A stretch of 64,000 nucleotides of DNA, taken from the NCBI GenBank assembly GCA_037968855.1, contig JBBKWH010000087.1:1-64000 (forward strand), written 5' to 3'. This document shows, one piece after another, positions 42,860 through 52,207 of this stretch; positions within the stretch are counted from its first letter, which is position 1; every line of letters starts with the position of its first letter. Below the pieces are notes generated by a model, which was not told the origin of the DNA, searched no databases, and worked only from the letters and a program-made list of their open reading frames with translations. The DNA comes from JBBKWH01 sp037968855. GTDB taxonomy: Bacteria; Pseudomonadota; Gammaproteobacteria; Pseudomonadales; Moraxellaceae. A program made the translations under genes and the position numbers.

Positions 42860-44767
42860 ATGGCCCTGCTTACTTTACGCGACGTTCAACTGGCTTTTGG
42901 CGGTCCTGCCGTTCTTGATGGTGCAAACATGAGCATCGAACGGGGCGAACGCGTCTGTTTGATCGGTCGCAATGGCGAAGGCAAGTCTACCCTGCTCAAA
43001 CTGGCCAGTGGCGAGTTATTGGCAGATCGCGGTGAAGTCGCCAAACCAAATGGTCTACGGATTGCCATGTTAGAGCAAGACGTCCCGATGGATTCTGGCC
43101 GTGTGGCCGATATTGTTGCCGGTGGTGCAGGCCCAATTGCCCAAGTGTTGGCCGACTACCACGTCGCCAGCGACCAGTGCGCCAGCGGTGATATGTCCGG
43201 CTGCGAGCGCATGAGCGACCTGCAAACCCTGCTCGATGACCAAGACGGTTGGGCGCTCGAACGCCAAGTCGAGACTATTTTGGGTAAAATGGGCTTAGAC
43301 GGCAATGCTGATCTGGCTGACCTGTCTGGTGGTCGTAAACGTCGTGTGCTGCTGGCACGGGCCTTATTGACCCAGCCAGAACTGCTATTACTAGACGAAC
43401 CAACCAACCATTTGGACGTCGAGAGCATCGAATGGTTAGAGCAGTTTTTGCTCGACTGGCCCAATTTGACGTTATTGTTTATCTCGCACGACCGTGCATT
43501 TGTGGATCGCTTGGCCACACGCATTATCGAGCTAGATCGTGGCGTATTGCGTAGCTACGAAGGCAACTATGCCCGTTATCTGGAGCTTAAAGCTCAGCAA
43601 ATGGAAGCCGAAGAAAAGCAAAACGCCAACTTTGACAAAAAATTAGCCGAAGAAGAAGTCTGGATTCGCCAAGGCATCAAAGCCCGCCGTGTCCGTAACG
43701 AAGGCCGCGTCCGTGCGCTTGAAGCCCTACGCGAAGAAGCCAAAGCACGCCGCAGCCAACAAGGCAAAGTCAACCTCACCACCCAAGACGTACAGCGTTC
43801 TGGCAAGCTGGTGTTTGAGATTGAAAATCTCTCCTTAGGCTTTGGCGATAAAGTGCTGGTCAATGACTTCTCGGCCATGGTGATGCGTGGCGACAAAATT
43901 GGCCTGATTGGTGACAACGGTGTGGGCAAAACCACACTGGTACGTGCACTGCTTGGCGAGCAAGAGCACGGCGGCACGATCAAACGCGGCACCCAGATGG
44001 ACGTGGCTTATTTTGACCAACTGCGCAACCAGCTTGATCTCGAAAAAACCGTATTAGAAAACGTCAGTGAAGGCTCGGACTTTATCGATATCAATGGCAG
44101 CCGTCGTCATATTTTAAGCTACCTACAAGACTTCTTGTTTTCGCCCCAACGCGCCCGTACGCCGGTCAAAGCACTGTCTGGTGGTGAGCGTAATCGTCTG
44201 CTGTTGGCCCGTCTATTGATTAAGCCTTCCAACGTGCTAGTCCTCGATGAACCAACCAACGACTTGGACATGGTGACCTTAGAGTTACTTGAAGAAACCA
44301 TTGCCAACTACAAAGGCACCTTGCTGCTGATTAGCCATGACCGCGCCTTTGTCGATCAAGTCGTCACATCAACATGGGTATTTGATGGCAAAGGTGAGGT
44401 CGAAGAATATATCGGCGGCTACAAAGACTATCTGGACCAACGTGATCGCCAGCGTTTAATGAAGAAAAATGCGCCTACAGCGACCAGTAACAGCGCAAAC
44501 AAAGCGCCGGTCAGCGGTGCGCCAATATCCAAGAAAGCCAAATTGAGTTATAAAGACCAACGGGAACTCGACGGACTACCGGACGCCATTGCTGCTTTAG
44601 AAGCAGAGCAAGCCTCTTTAGAGGCAAAACTGGCCGATGGCAGTTGGTTTGTGAGTGCACCGGATGACGCGCATGCTGCCGCGAGTCGGCTAGCAGACCT
44701 AGAACAAGAATTGCTGGACAAACTGGAACGCTGGACGGCGTTAGAAGCCGCCAGTCAAGGAGCCTGA
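42860..44767 (+). CDS. uup: ABC-F ATPase Uup
   Basis: Uup is a soluble ABC-F protein linked to ribosome function and to suppression of transposon excision. Both ATPase domains are complete: Walker A GRNGEGKST and GDNGVGKTT, signatures LSGGRKRRV and LSGGERNRL, and Walker B LLLLDEPTNHLD and VLVLDEPTNDLD. The Uup C-terminal coiled-coil DNA-binding domain follows (QRELDGLPDAIAALEAEQA). The ATG at 42860 gives MALLTLRDVQLAFGG and 635 residues. A lipoprotein gene follows six bases later, and lpxL is coupled to that gene. Confidence 0.95.
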   Translation: MALLTLRDVQLAFGGPAVLDGANMSIERGERVCLIGRNGEGKSTLLKLASGELLADRGEVAKPNGLRIAMLEQDVPMDSGRVADIVAGGAGPIAQVLADYHVASDQCASGDMSGCERMSDLQTLLDDQDGWALERQVETILGKMGLDGNADLADLSGGRKRRVLLARALLTQPELLLLDEPTNHLDVESIEWLEQFLLDWPNLTLLFISHDRAFVDRLATRIIELDRGVLRSYEGNYARYLELKAQQMEAEEKQNANFDKKLAEEEVWIRQGIKARRVRNEGRVRALEALREEAKARRSQQGKVNLTTQDVQRSGKLVFEIENLSLGFGDKVLVNDFSAMVMRGDKIGLIGDNGVGKTTLVRALLGEQEHGGTIKRGTQMDVAYFDQLRNQLDLEKTVLENVSEGSDFIDINGSRRHILSYLQDFLFSPQRARTPVKALSGGERNRLLLARLLIKPSNVLVLDEPTNDLDMVTLELLEETIANYKGTLLLISHDRAFVDQVVTSTWVFDGKGEVEEYIGGYKDYLDQRDRQRLMKKNAPTATSNSANKAPVSGAPISKKAKLSYKDQRELDGLPDAIAALEAEQASLEAKLADGSWFVSAPDDAHAAASRLADLEQELLDKLERWTALEAASQGA

Positions 44768-44773
44768 CCCCCA

Positions 44774-45451
44774 ATGAAACTGACGAAACGCCTGCTACCC
44801 CCTATTGCAACGCTGGCCGCATGCGTGATGCTAACCGCGTGCTTGCATACGCCAAGTCCGCAAAGCAATCAGATGTACCATGCCCCTGCACAAGCCTTTT
44901 CGCTCGATTTGGGCTCTCAGGCGTTTCGTGGTCAAGTCACCTTACGCGACAGTTGTACGCCAGAAGGCTCAAGTGTTGATATTGTTGACAATGATGGTCG
45001 ATTCTTTCGGGTCGATGCAGTCAACCTGATCAACAATCCCAACGTCGAACTGCCTGAATTTGCCGATGACCCCACCGTTCGAGACTTGGTGCTGCGCTAC
45101 TACACCGACCAAGTCAACACCGGTGGCCGTATTTTGGAACGCACCAACGTCAACAGCCGTATGGGGCCAGCTCTGTACAGCTTACTTGAGTTGCCGAATA
45201 GCAATGGCTCACAATACCTTGGTTTGCTGATTGCACGCCGTGGTAACTTTGCTTATGTGTTGCAACATTTGCAAAAAACCCATCGCCCTAACAACATGCG
45301 GACTATCTTGGGTCTATTGGCCTCCGAGACACAAATCCCCGGTCGCTTGCCTGCCAACGAAAACCAAAGCGATACGCCGATTTATATCGACCTCAAAAAC
45401 TCCACGCCTGAACAAATCGAAGAGTGGAAAAAAATCGCTCGTTGCACATGA
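44774..45451 (+). CDS. Lipoprotein of unknown function, coupled to lpxL
   Basis: The 225-residue product has lipobox MLTAC (Cys23; an alternative Cys17 is less likely). The mature region shows a predicted beta-rich N-half (FRGQVTLRDSCTPEGSSVDI) and a helical C-half. No known family is recognised. Its stop codon overlaps the lpxL start as ATGA, which suggests the two proteins are made together and may act in the envelope. It follows uup by six bases. Confidence 0.75.
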   Translation: MKLTKRLLPPIATLAACVMLTACLHTPSPQSNQMYHAPAQAFSLDLGSQAFRGQVTLRDSCTPEGSSVDIVDNDGRFFRVDAVNLINNPNVELPEFADDPTVRDLVLRYYTDQVNTGGRILERTNVNSRMGPALYSLLELPNSNGSQYLGLLIARRGNFAYVLQHLQKTHRPNNMRTILGLLASETQIPGRLPANENQSDTPIYIDLKNSTPEQIEEWKKIARCT

Positions 45452-46371
45452 CCCCAGACACCACCTATCCCTTTTCTTATCGTTTCCTACTGCCCCAATT
45501 TTGGGGCATTTGGTTAGGACTAGCATTGCTGATTCCATTGGCGTATTTGCCATGGGCCGTGCAGTTTCGTTTGGGTCAGTGGCTTGGCGATCTAATCTAC
45601 ACCTTGGGCAAGCGTCGTCGGCATGACACGCTCACCAATCTCTCGCTGTGCTTCCCAGAACTGGACGTCCCTGCACGCCAACACATGGCGCGTGAGGTGT
45701 TTCGACAAGCAGGTATTGGTCTCATCGAATGTCTGACGGCATGGTTTAGACCGCAGTTTTTTGCCCGCAAAGTCACCATTAGTGGACTGCACCATCTGAT
45801 CGAAGCCCAACAAGCAGGTCGTAGTATTTTATTATTGGGTGCGCATTATACCCAGATGGACTTGGGCGGCTTAATTTCCAGCTGGTTCTTTAAGCCCTCA
45901 ACAGTCTACCGACCACAAAACAACCCGTTATTAGAGTGGGTGATTTATCGTTTACGCTCACCGATTTATCAGCGCCAAATTGACCACGATGACCTACGCA
46001 AACTGGTTCGCACCCTACGCAATAAAGGCGTGGTCTGGTATACGCCAGACCAAGATTTTGGCCTAAAGCAAGGGGTGATGGCGCCGTTTTTTGGCGTGCC
46101 GGCAGCCACCCTGACCGCACAACGACGCTTGGTTAAACTAGATCAATCGGCGGTCATGGCGATTCACTTTTATCGCCAAGATGACCGTCGGCCGCACTAT
46201 CACATCACCATCACCCCTGAGTTAACAGACTACCCATCAGCCGATGAAGTTGCCGATGCCACACGGATCAACGAACTACTCGAAAGCCTCATTCGCATTG
46301 CACCCACGCAGTACATGTGGTTTCACCGTCGCTTTAAAACGCGCCCCGATGGGATGAAAAAAGTCTATTAA
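45448..46371 (+). CDS. lpxL: Lipid A biosynthesis lauroyl acyltransferase
   Basis: LpxL/HtrB-type enzymes add a secondary acyl chain to Kdo2-lipid IVA at the inner membrane. The 307-residue product has one N-terminal membrane helix. The catalytic HX4D motif is His133-...-Asp138 (GAHYTQMDLGG). Other family strings are TVYRPQNNPLLEWVIYRLRS and DQDFGLKQGVMAPFFGVPA. The start at 45448 is set by ATGA overlap with the lipoprotein gene. Acyl-chain specificity (lauroyl or myristoyl) cannot be told. A glycosyltransferase for the core follows. Confidence 0.93.
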   Translation: MTPDTTYPFSYRFLLPQFWGIWLGLALLIPLAYLPWAVQFRLGQWLGDLIYTLGKRRRHDTLTNLSLCFPELDVPARQHMAREVFRQAGIGLIECLTAWFRPQFFARKVTISGLHHLIEAQQAGRSILLLGAHYTQMDLGGLISSWFFKPSTVYRPQNNPLLEWVIYRLRSPIYQRQIDHDDLRKLVRTLRNKGVVWYTPDQDFGLKQGVMAPFFGVPAATLTAQRRLVKLDQSAVMAIHFYRQDDRRPHYHITITPELTDYPSADEVADATRINELLESLIRIAPTQYMWFHRRFKTRPDGMKKVY

Positions 46372-46433
46372 TCGCTGTACAAGACGAACAACCATCAACG
46401 CTTAAACACCCCGCTGACACTGGATCACCGCTC

Positions 46434-47534
46434 ATGAAAATCATGCAACTATTGCCCGAACTCAATAGCGGTGGTGTCGAACGCGGCACGCTAGAAATCG
46501 CACGCGCCTTGGTTGCAGCCGGTCATCAATCAGTGGTGGTGTCCAATGGCGGACGTATGGTGGCGCAACTGCAAGCCGAAGGCTCAACCCATTTAACCCT
46601 ACCGATTCATCGCAAGGCATTGGCCAGCCTATGGCAAATTCGCCCGCTACGTCACCTGATCGAACAACAACAACCAGACATCCTGCATGTCCGCTCGCGC
46701 ATTCCAGCATGGCTGACTCATTTTGCCTTGCGTGGCATACCTGCGGCCAAGCTGCCCAAGCTAGTCAGCACTGTGCATGGCTTTTATTCGGTCAATCGTT
46801 ATAGCCAAATCATGACCCGTGCGGATCGAGTAATTGCGGTCTCAGATAGCGTGGTGGCTTATATTCGCCAGCATTATCCCGCCTGCCCAACCGAGCGCAT
46901 CACGCGGATTTATCGCGGCATCGACCCACAGGAATTTCCACATGGTTATCAACCTAGCGCAGCATGGTGGCAACAGGTCTACGCCGACTTTCCGCAGCTA
47001 GAGCACAAGCAATGGCTAACCTTAGCCGGACGCATTACCCGTCTAAAAGGCCACGACAGTTTGCTCAAACTGATGCAACAGCTTACTCCCGCTCACCCCA
47101 ACCTGCATGCGGTCATTGTGGGTGGCGCAGACCCAAAAAAGCAGGCTTATTTAGATGAGCTGCAACAACAGGTGCAAACGCTGGGCCTGCAAGATCGGGT
47201 GACTTTTGTTGGTCATCGCACGGATATTCGCGAGTGGTTGGCTGCCAGCACGTTGAGCTTGTCACTCTCCTCGCAAGCCGAAACCTTTGGCCGCACCACC
47301 TTAGAATCGTTATCAGTTGGGACACCAGTGATTGGCTGGGATCGTGGCGGTGTCGCCGAAATTTTGCGTGAGATTTATCCGCAAGGTTTGGTCAGTGTGG
47401 ACGATGAGGCGGCATTGATTCAGCGGGTGGATATGTTTTTGCAACACCCTGATCAAATTGCTCTCGTAAAGCAGTTTTTGTTATCGCAAATGACCGATCA
47501 GACCTTGCAGGTGTATGGCGAGCTTGCGGATTAA
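46434..47534 (+). CDS. GT4 glycosyltransferase, probably LPS/LOS core
   Basis: The 366-residue cytoplasmic, GT-B-fold enzyme transfers a sugar from a nucleotide-sugar donor. GGVERGTLEIARAL near residue 12 and the retaining-GT4 E-x7-E motif (AETFGRTTLESLSVGTPVIG) are clear. The mid region LVSTVHGFYSVNRYSQIM and RITRLKGHDSLLKLM are also family-like. Its place after lpxL suggests a step in lipooligosaccharide core assembly, but the donor and acceptor are unknown. Confidence 0.9.
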   Translation: MKIMQLLPELNSGGVERGTLEIARALVAAGHQSVVVSNGGRMVAQLQAEGSTHLTLPIHRKALASLWQIRPLRHLIEQQQPDILHVRSRIPAWLTHFALRGIPAAKLPKLVSTVHGFYSVNRYSQIMTRADRVIAVSDSVVAYIRQHYPACPTERITRIYRGIDPQEFPHGYQPSAAWWQQVYADFPQLEHKQWLTLAGRITRLKGHDSLLKLMQQLTPAHPNLHAVIVGGADPKKQAYLDELQQQVQTLGLQDRVTFVGHRTDIREWLAASTLSLSLSSQAETFGRTTLESLSVGTPVIGWDRGGVAEILREIYPQGLVSVDDEAALIQRVDMFLQHPDQIALVKQFLLSQMTDQTLQVYGELAD

Positions 47535-47582
47535 AGCACTGAGCGGTGTCAGGTCGCAGCCTTAAATCAAAAATACTGACGC

Positions 47583-47626
47583 AAAAAAACACAAACCCGA
47601 GCTATTGGCGTCCTGCCAGCTCGGGT
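47583..47626 (-). terminator. Minus-strand terminator downstream of the EEP gene
   Basis: On the minus strand ACCCGAGCT (47626-47618) pairs with AGCTCGGGT (47603-47595), with a GGC-rich inner helix, and is followed by TTGTGTTTTTTTGC. The plus strand has no T run, so it serves minus-strand transcripts. Confidence 0.75.
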
Positions 47627-47868
47627 CAATGCGGGGAGTGTTTTGTATTATTGCCTGAAGTCCATGTCGTGGTCGTCTCCGTGACGATACCATCGGCGGA
47701 TGAATCATCCATTGGGCTGTTTCCGTGCCCGATTCCGTGTGCCGATGTAGGTATATTAGACAACGACTGTCCGACACCATAGAGGACAACACGACTTTCG
47801 TTGTAAGCCAAAAACGACAAAAACCGCACGGATGTACGCAAAAAGCCACCATTTTGTACGCTTTTCAA
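47626..47868 (-). CDS. Questionable small ORF ending at the terminator
   Basis: An 80-codon frame (TTG start) or a shorter in-frame part of it ends exactly where the terminator stem begins. The product is Ser/Thr/Gly/His-rich (SAHGIGHGNSPMDDSSADG, TETTTTWTSGNNTKHSPH), with no known domain. The lack of a normal start codon and ribosome binding site argues against it, whereas the stop-terminator spacing and its place after the EEP gene argue for it. Confidence 0.25.
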   Translation of the reverse strand: MKSVQNGGFLRTSVRFLSFLAYNESRVVLYGVGQSLSNIPTSAHGIGHGNSPMDDSSADGIVTETTTTWTSGNNTKHSPH

Positions 47869-47908
47869 TCACAATCAAGCGTTAAAGATTGTCGGACACA
47901 CACCAGCA

Positions 47909-49006
47909 CTACCCCATCAAATCCCGCACATGTTGTGGATGCTCTTGCTGTGCTTGCTCAATGCCCTCAGCAATGCTATCGGCAGCGGCAATGTCATCGG
48001 CTTCGGTCGATTCTAGCTCGTCTTGAATCTGATCTAAGGCTGGATTGAAGTGCAAAATGGTTAAGACCGGAAAATGATCAGAACCAATATGAGGTAAGCG
48101 CCGCATCTGTACCAACGAAAAATCGGTACTGTGAAACACATGATCCAATGACCAACGTAACAAACGATAATCCGCATGAAAGGTATTGACGAACTGTCGC
48201 CCAACACGCGGATCTAATAGGCCACTAATCCGCTGAAACAAGCGAGTGGTTCGCGACCATGCCACGTCGTTTAAATCGCCTGCCACAATACAGGTCTGGT
48301 CGGTCTTTTCGATATGACGTCCCACCATCAGCAATTCGGCATCACGCAAAGTCGAATCAGGTGCTTCGGTTGGGCTAGGTGGTTTGGGATGCAAACAATA
48401 CAACCAAACCCGTTTGCCATTACGCAAACGGACTTGAGTATGGATTGACGGAATCTCTGGCGACAGCAAAAACTTAACTTCAGGGTTGATTAGCGGCAAT
48501 CGGCTATATAAGTGCATGCCATACAGGTTATCCATTGGCACACGCACCACATAGGGATAGCTAGATTCAATCCGCTTGAGCGCGTCTTCCCAGACCTGAT
48601 CGGTCTCTAGGGTAATAACCAAATCAGGTTGATGTTCGGCAATCTGCTCAATCAACGCCTGCTTATTGTCATTAGGTGTCAGCACATTGCTCACCAGCAA
48701 TGACAACGTGCGGTCTGGATGCGGTGATCGCGCCCACACTACTTGCTTAGGCCACAGCACGGTGTACGGCAAGACCATATACGCCTGATACGCCAGACAA
48801 ACAACCAGTAGCAAGGTGAGACCCAGATGCCATGTACCCCACTGCATCGGCCAAAAAACCATCAACAACAAACTCATTACCCCAAGCGCAACGATTTGTA
48901 GACGTGGAAAGTCAAAGCCGCGAAACCACCACTCATTACGCGGCACCAAACCACCGAGTGTGGCAATCACCACCAAACCGGCCATGACATGAATCAACAT
49001 CCACAT
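47909..49006 (-). CDS. Membrane-anchored endonuclease/exonuclease/phosphatase family protein
   Basis: The 365-residue product has three hydrophobic helices in residues 1-85, then a metal-dependent hydrolase domain of the EEP (DNase I/exonuclease III) fold. Fold motifs are LLVSNVLTPNDNK (Asn), LVITLETDQVW (Glu), VAGDLNDVAWS (Asp/Asn), SLDHVFHS and the terminal GSDHFPV (Asp/His). Members of this type with N-terminal membrane helices are common, but their substrates are unknown. The ATG at 49006 was chosen for its GGAAAG ribosome binding site and family-like start. Confidence 0.88.
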   Translation of the reverse strand: MWMLIHVMAGLVVIATLGGLVPRNEWWFRGFDFPRLQIVALGVMSLLLMVFWPMQWGTWHLGLTLLLVVCLAYQAYMVLPYTVLWPKQVVWARSPHPDRTLSLLVSNVLTPNDNKQALIEQIAEHQPDLVITLETDQVWEDALKRIESSYPYVVRVPMDNLYGMHLYSRLPLINPEVKFLLSPEIPSIHTQVRLRNGKRVWLYCLHPKPPSPTEAPDSTLRDAELLMVGRHIEKTDQTCIVAGDLNDVAWSRTTRLFQRISGLLDPRVGRQFVNTFHADYRLLRWSLDHVFHSTDFSLVQMRRLPHIGSDHFPVLTILHFNPALDQIQDELESTEADDIAAADSIAEGIEQAQQEHPQHVRDLMG

Positions 49007-49144
49007 TGCATGCTTTCCAAAAAAAACCAACCCATATGGCACATGTATCCGTCACGATCTCGCAACTGACACATCTGCTGACCCTTCACGATGCCTTGAT
49101 CAAGATTTATTCATCATGCCAACAATCATCGCAGCGACCACACT

Positions 49145-50632
49145 CTACACCACCGCCTCACTTGCTAACGGAATAATGCCTGCATCCACAGCTCGCATAA
49201 AAACCGCATAATCCTGTGCATTGCGTGCGGCAGACTGACGAGCATACTCAACCATTAACGCGCTAAATCGCTCATTGCTGCCCAAATACCCCGTAAGTAC
49301 ATCCGGATGCCCCGCTTTGCCATGTGCATGTGCCAACGCCATGCCACAACTACGCGCATATTCGAGCAAATAAATCGCGTCCATATCATCAAGGTTGGCT
49401 GAGATTTTCATGTCTCGCAGTTGTCGGACGTAATAATATTTTTTGTCCACCCCTGATGTGGCAAACCCCAAAAAAATATCACTGGCGGCCTGCATCAACT
49501 GCTGACCCTGAATCACCCGTTGTCCTTCATGTCGATAACGCAGTGGCAAAACATGCGCCAAGACAGATGCTCGCGCTTCTTTCATTTGCAAGATTAACGG
49601 CTGATGATCGCCATCTTCAAACAACGCCACCGCACAACGCGTGCCGACACTGCCAACACCAACCACTTTAAGTGCCACATCAGTCAATTGATAACGATCA
49701 AACAAAATCCGTCGATCAGACTTGAGCGTCTCACGATAACGTCGAAAAAAACCCCGCACATTGCGACCAAATGGTTCATCTTGCGCCGGATGCCAAATCA
49801 GCGGTGGCTCATCGACAAACTGACGCAATCCGGTTAGCTCATCTTGTAAGGTGAGCTTGGGCAACACTGACTGTGTGGTTCGCCGATACGCACCGGATAA
49901 ATGCTTGGCGCGTTTTTTGCGGATACGGTTATTTTCGGTGCTGGCCAGCAAATCATCGGCATCGATGCTTTCGTACCAGACCTGCAACGGTGACAAGGTC
50001 ATCATATGACGCAAATGACTCCGGTAATGGCTCAATAACTCTCGCACGGCCTCAAGCCCTGCTTGCTCGCCCAAGCCTACATCCACGGCGGCAATCACTA
50101 CACTGGTAATCAGACGCTTAATATCCCACTCAAACGGCCCAAGTGCGGTTTCATCAAAATCATTGATGCCAAACAACAAATTACGCTCAGGGCTGGCAAA
50201 TCCACCAAAATTAAGCAAATGACAATCGCCGCAAATTTGCATCAACAACCCACTATGCGGCTCACGGGCCAAATCTTGAGTCATCAGCAGTGGCATACCG
50301 CGAAAAAACGCAAATGGCGATACCGACATTCGTCGCGCACGCACCGCAATCAAATGACTCAAGCGTCCTTCATCGGCCTGTGCTATCACCTTTAACAAGT
50401 CAAAATCTGCCGGTCGATCAGCCAACTGACCCAAACCACCACGCGGAATCACACGGCGCTGATCTTTACCCAAGCGCATGGCTCGCTCACGGTGCATCAA
50501 GCGATTGCCTAGGGTATGGCCGGTTAAATCAATGATATGGCCCAAGTCAATCTGCTGTTGTGGCCGCTGACTCAACAAAGGACTATTAATCCGCCGACCC
50601 CAAACACGCCGCACACGATTATCGACATTCAC
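49145..50632 (-). CDS. DUF2252 family protein
   Basis: The 495-residue cytoplasmic protein belongs to the DUF2252 family. Its SPFAFFRG motif is near residue 104, GDCHLLNFG at 135-143 and NDFDET at 157-162. The motif set resembles the catalytic HxxN and DxD loops of aminoglycoside-phosphotransferase-like kinases, so a small-molecule or protein kinase role has been suspected, without proof known to me. The ATG at 50632 has a weak upstream site. It is flanked by the EEP gene on the same strand (138-base gap) and asd divergently. Confidence 0.88.
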   Translation of the reverse strand: MNVDNRVRRVWGRRINSPLLSQRPQQQIDLGHIIDLTGHTLGNRLMHRERAMRLGKDQRRVIPRGGLGQLADRPADFDLLKVIAQADEGRLSHLIAVRARRMSVSPFAFFRGMPLLMTQDLAREPHSGLLMQICGDCHLLNFGGFASPERNLLFGINDFDETALGPFEWDIKRLITSVVIAAVDVGLGEQAGLEAVRELLSHYRSHLRHMMTLSPLQVWYESIDADDLLASTENNRIRKKRAKHLSGAYRRTTQSVLPKLTLQDELTGLRQFVDEPPLIWHPAQDEPFGRNVRGFFRRYRETLKSDRRILFDRYQLTDVALKVVGVGSVGTRCAVALFEDGDHQPLILQMKEARASVLAHVLPLRYRHEGQRVIQGQQLMQAASDIFLGFATSGVDKKYYYVRQLRDMKISANLDDMDAIYLLEYARSCGMALAHAHGKAGHPDVLTGYLGSNERFSALMVEYARQSAARNAQDYAVFMRAVDAGIIPLASEAVV

Positions 50633-50921
50633 GATACTGATCTACCCCTTATGCATGTCCGACAGATACCCAAATAGCACCTCACGGATTGCTCACAACC
50701 GATGCCAGCAAAAATTCAAGCCTTTTCAGACCTTAATGCGCCAACCATACGGATGCAATGCAGCACTACAATTCAACTGTGAAGCGCTTCAACAATTATC
50801 GTAAAACATCGCAAAAATCAGCCAATCACTTGCCGAACAAGGCGAATGGTGCATGTTCAGCATCGTCATGCTTTGCTACACTCGACCCTCTTGTAACCGC
50901 TCAAATATTGAGGATGCTGGG

Positions 50922-52043
50922 ATGAAGGTTGGTCTAGTTGGCTGGCGTGGAATGGTCGGTTCTGTGCTGATGCAACGCATGGTTGAAGAAGGTGACTTTG
51001 CACACTTCGAACCGTTTTACTTTTCGACCAGTAATGCCGGTGGCGATGCACCTGCGTTTGGTGGCAAAACCGCACCTGCGCTAATGAAAGCTGACGACCT
51101 CACCGCCCTCAAGCAAATGGACGTCATTTTGACCTGCCAAGGTGGTGACTACACCAGCAACGTGTTTCCAAAATTGCGTGCAGACGGTTGGAACGGCTAC
51201 TGGATTGATGCGGCCAGCACCCTACGCATGGATGACAGCGCGATTATTGTGCTGGATCCGGTCAACTTAAGCGTGATCAAAGACGGCTTAAGCAAAGGCG
51301 TCAAAAACTACGTTGGTGGCAACTGCACCGTGTCGCTGATGCTGATGTCGATGGGCGCGTTGTACCAAAATAATCTGGTCGACTGGATGACCGCCATGAC
51401 CTACCAAGCGGCATCTGGTTCGGGCGCACAAAACATGCGCGAGCTGATCGCAGGTATGGGTTATCTACGCGACGGCGTACAAGACTTGCTCAACGATCCA
51501 GCCAGTGCCATTTTGGACATTGACCGCCAAGTTGCCGAGCTGCAACGCGGCGCAGACTTTCCAAAGACTCATTTTGGCGTGCCATTGGCAGGTAGCTTGA
51601 TTCCGTACATCGACAAGCAACTCGACAACGGTCAATCCAAAGAAGAATGGAAAGGCCAAGTCGAAACCAACAAAATTTTGGGCAACAACGGCAGTAGCAT
51701 TGTGCCAATTGATGGCCTGTGTGTACGGATTGGCGCCATGCGCTGCCACTCACAAGCGCTGACCATCAAGCTCAAACAAGACGTGCCAATGGACGAAATC
51801 GAAGACATGATTCGCCAATCGAACGATTGGGTTAAAGTCGTGCCTAACGACCGTGATGCCAGCATGACTGACCTGACGCCTGTTGCAGTGACGGGCACAT
51901 TGACGGTTCCGGTTGGCCGGATGCGCAAGCTCAACATGGGCAATGACTACCTCGGTGCATTTACTGTGGGCGACCAGTTGCTCTGGGGCGCTGCCGAACC
52001 TTTACGTCGTATGCTCCGTCTGTTGATTGAGCATCAAGGCTAA
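50922..52043 (+). CDS. asd: Aspartate-semialdehyde dehydrogenase
   Basis: Asd reduces aspartyl phosphate to aspartate semialdehyde with NADPH, the branch point to lysine, diaminopimelate, methionine and threonine. The 373-residue product has the N-terminal NADP fold MKVGLVGWRGMVGSVLMQRM and the nucleophile Cys135 (GGNCTVSLML), at the same number as in E. coli. The ATG at 50922 is preceded by GAGGATGCTGGG. The frame's earlier start at 50853 lies in the leader. A 13-bp hairpin follows the gene. Confidence 0.97.
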   Translation: MKVGLVGWRGMVGSVLMQRMVEEGDFAHFEPFYFSTSNAGGDAPAFGGKTAPALMKADDLTALKQMDVILTCQGGDYTSNVFPKLRADGWNGYWIDAASTLRMDDSAIIVLDPVNLSVIKDGLSKGVKNYVGGNCTVSLMLMSMGALYQNNLVDWMTAMTYQAASGSGAQNMRELIAGMGYLRDGVQDLLNDPASAILDIDRQVAELQRGADFPKTHFGVPLAGSLIPYIDKQLDNGQSKEEWKGQVETNKILGNNGSSIVPIDGLCVRIGAMRCHSQALTIKLKQDVPMDEIEDMIRQSNDWVKVVPNDRDASMTDLTPVAVTGTLTVPVGRMRKLNMGNDYLGAFTVGDQLLWGAAEPLRRMLRLLIEHQG

Positions 52044-52093
52044 GCCTGACTGCAACACATCGTGCCCTCATCAGCGCTGTCGCCAAAAACGTC

Positions 52094-52123
52094 AGCCTGA
52101 TCGTCGATTGCGACGATCAGGCT
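52094..52123 (+). terminator. 13-bp perfect hairpin after asd
   Basis: AGCCTGATCGTCG (52094-52106) pairs perfectly with CGACGATCAGGCT (52111-52123) over an ATTG loop. The following GGTCGTGTT is a poor T tract, so strong pausing or mRNA protection is as likely as termination. Confidence 0.6.
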
Positions 52124-52207
52124 GGTCGTGTTAAAACGCACGGGGCATGACCATTGGGATTTAGCCTGATGGCCGCCACGGATAGATCATCAAAAAATAG
52201 GATCGTT

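Larger units (their letters stand above)
47535..47908. other. Region between convergent GT4 and EEP genes
   Basis: These 374 bases hold a minus-strand terminator at 47583-47626 and a questionable 80-codon minus-strand frame whose stop touches the terminator. They also hold a distant 9-bp inverted repeat, TGTCCGACA (47768-47776) and TGTCGGACA (47890-47898). They could be a long 3' UTR of the EEP gene, a small gene or a structured RNA. Confidence 0.5.

Noticed and set aside
47562..47852. 96-codon minus-strand frame in the GT4/EEP gap
   Set aside because: It reads straight through the terminator hairpin and T run, so it is less likely than the frame that stops at 47626.
50633..50921. Lysine riboswitch before asd
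   Set aside because: I could not find the conserved multi-helix core. The leader shows only weak promoter-like boxes.
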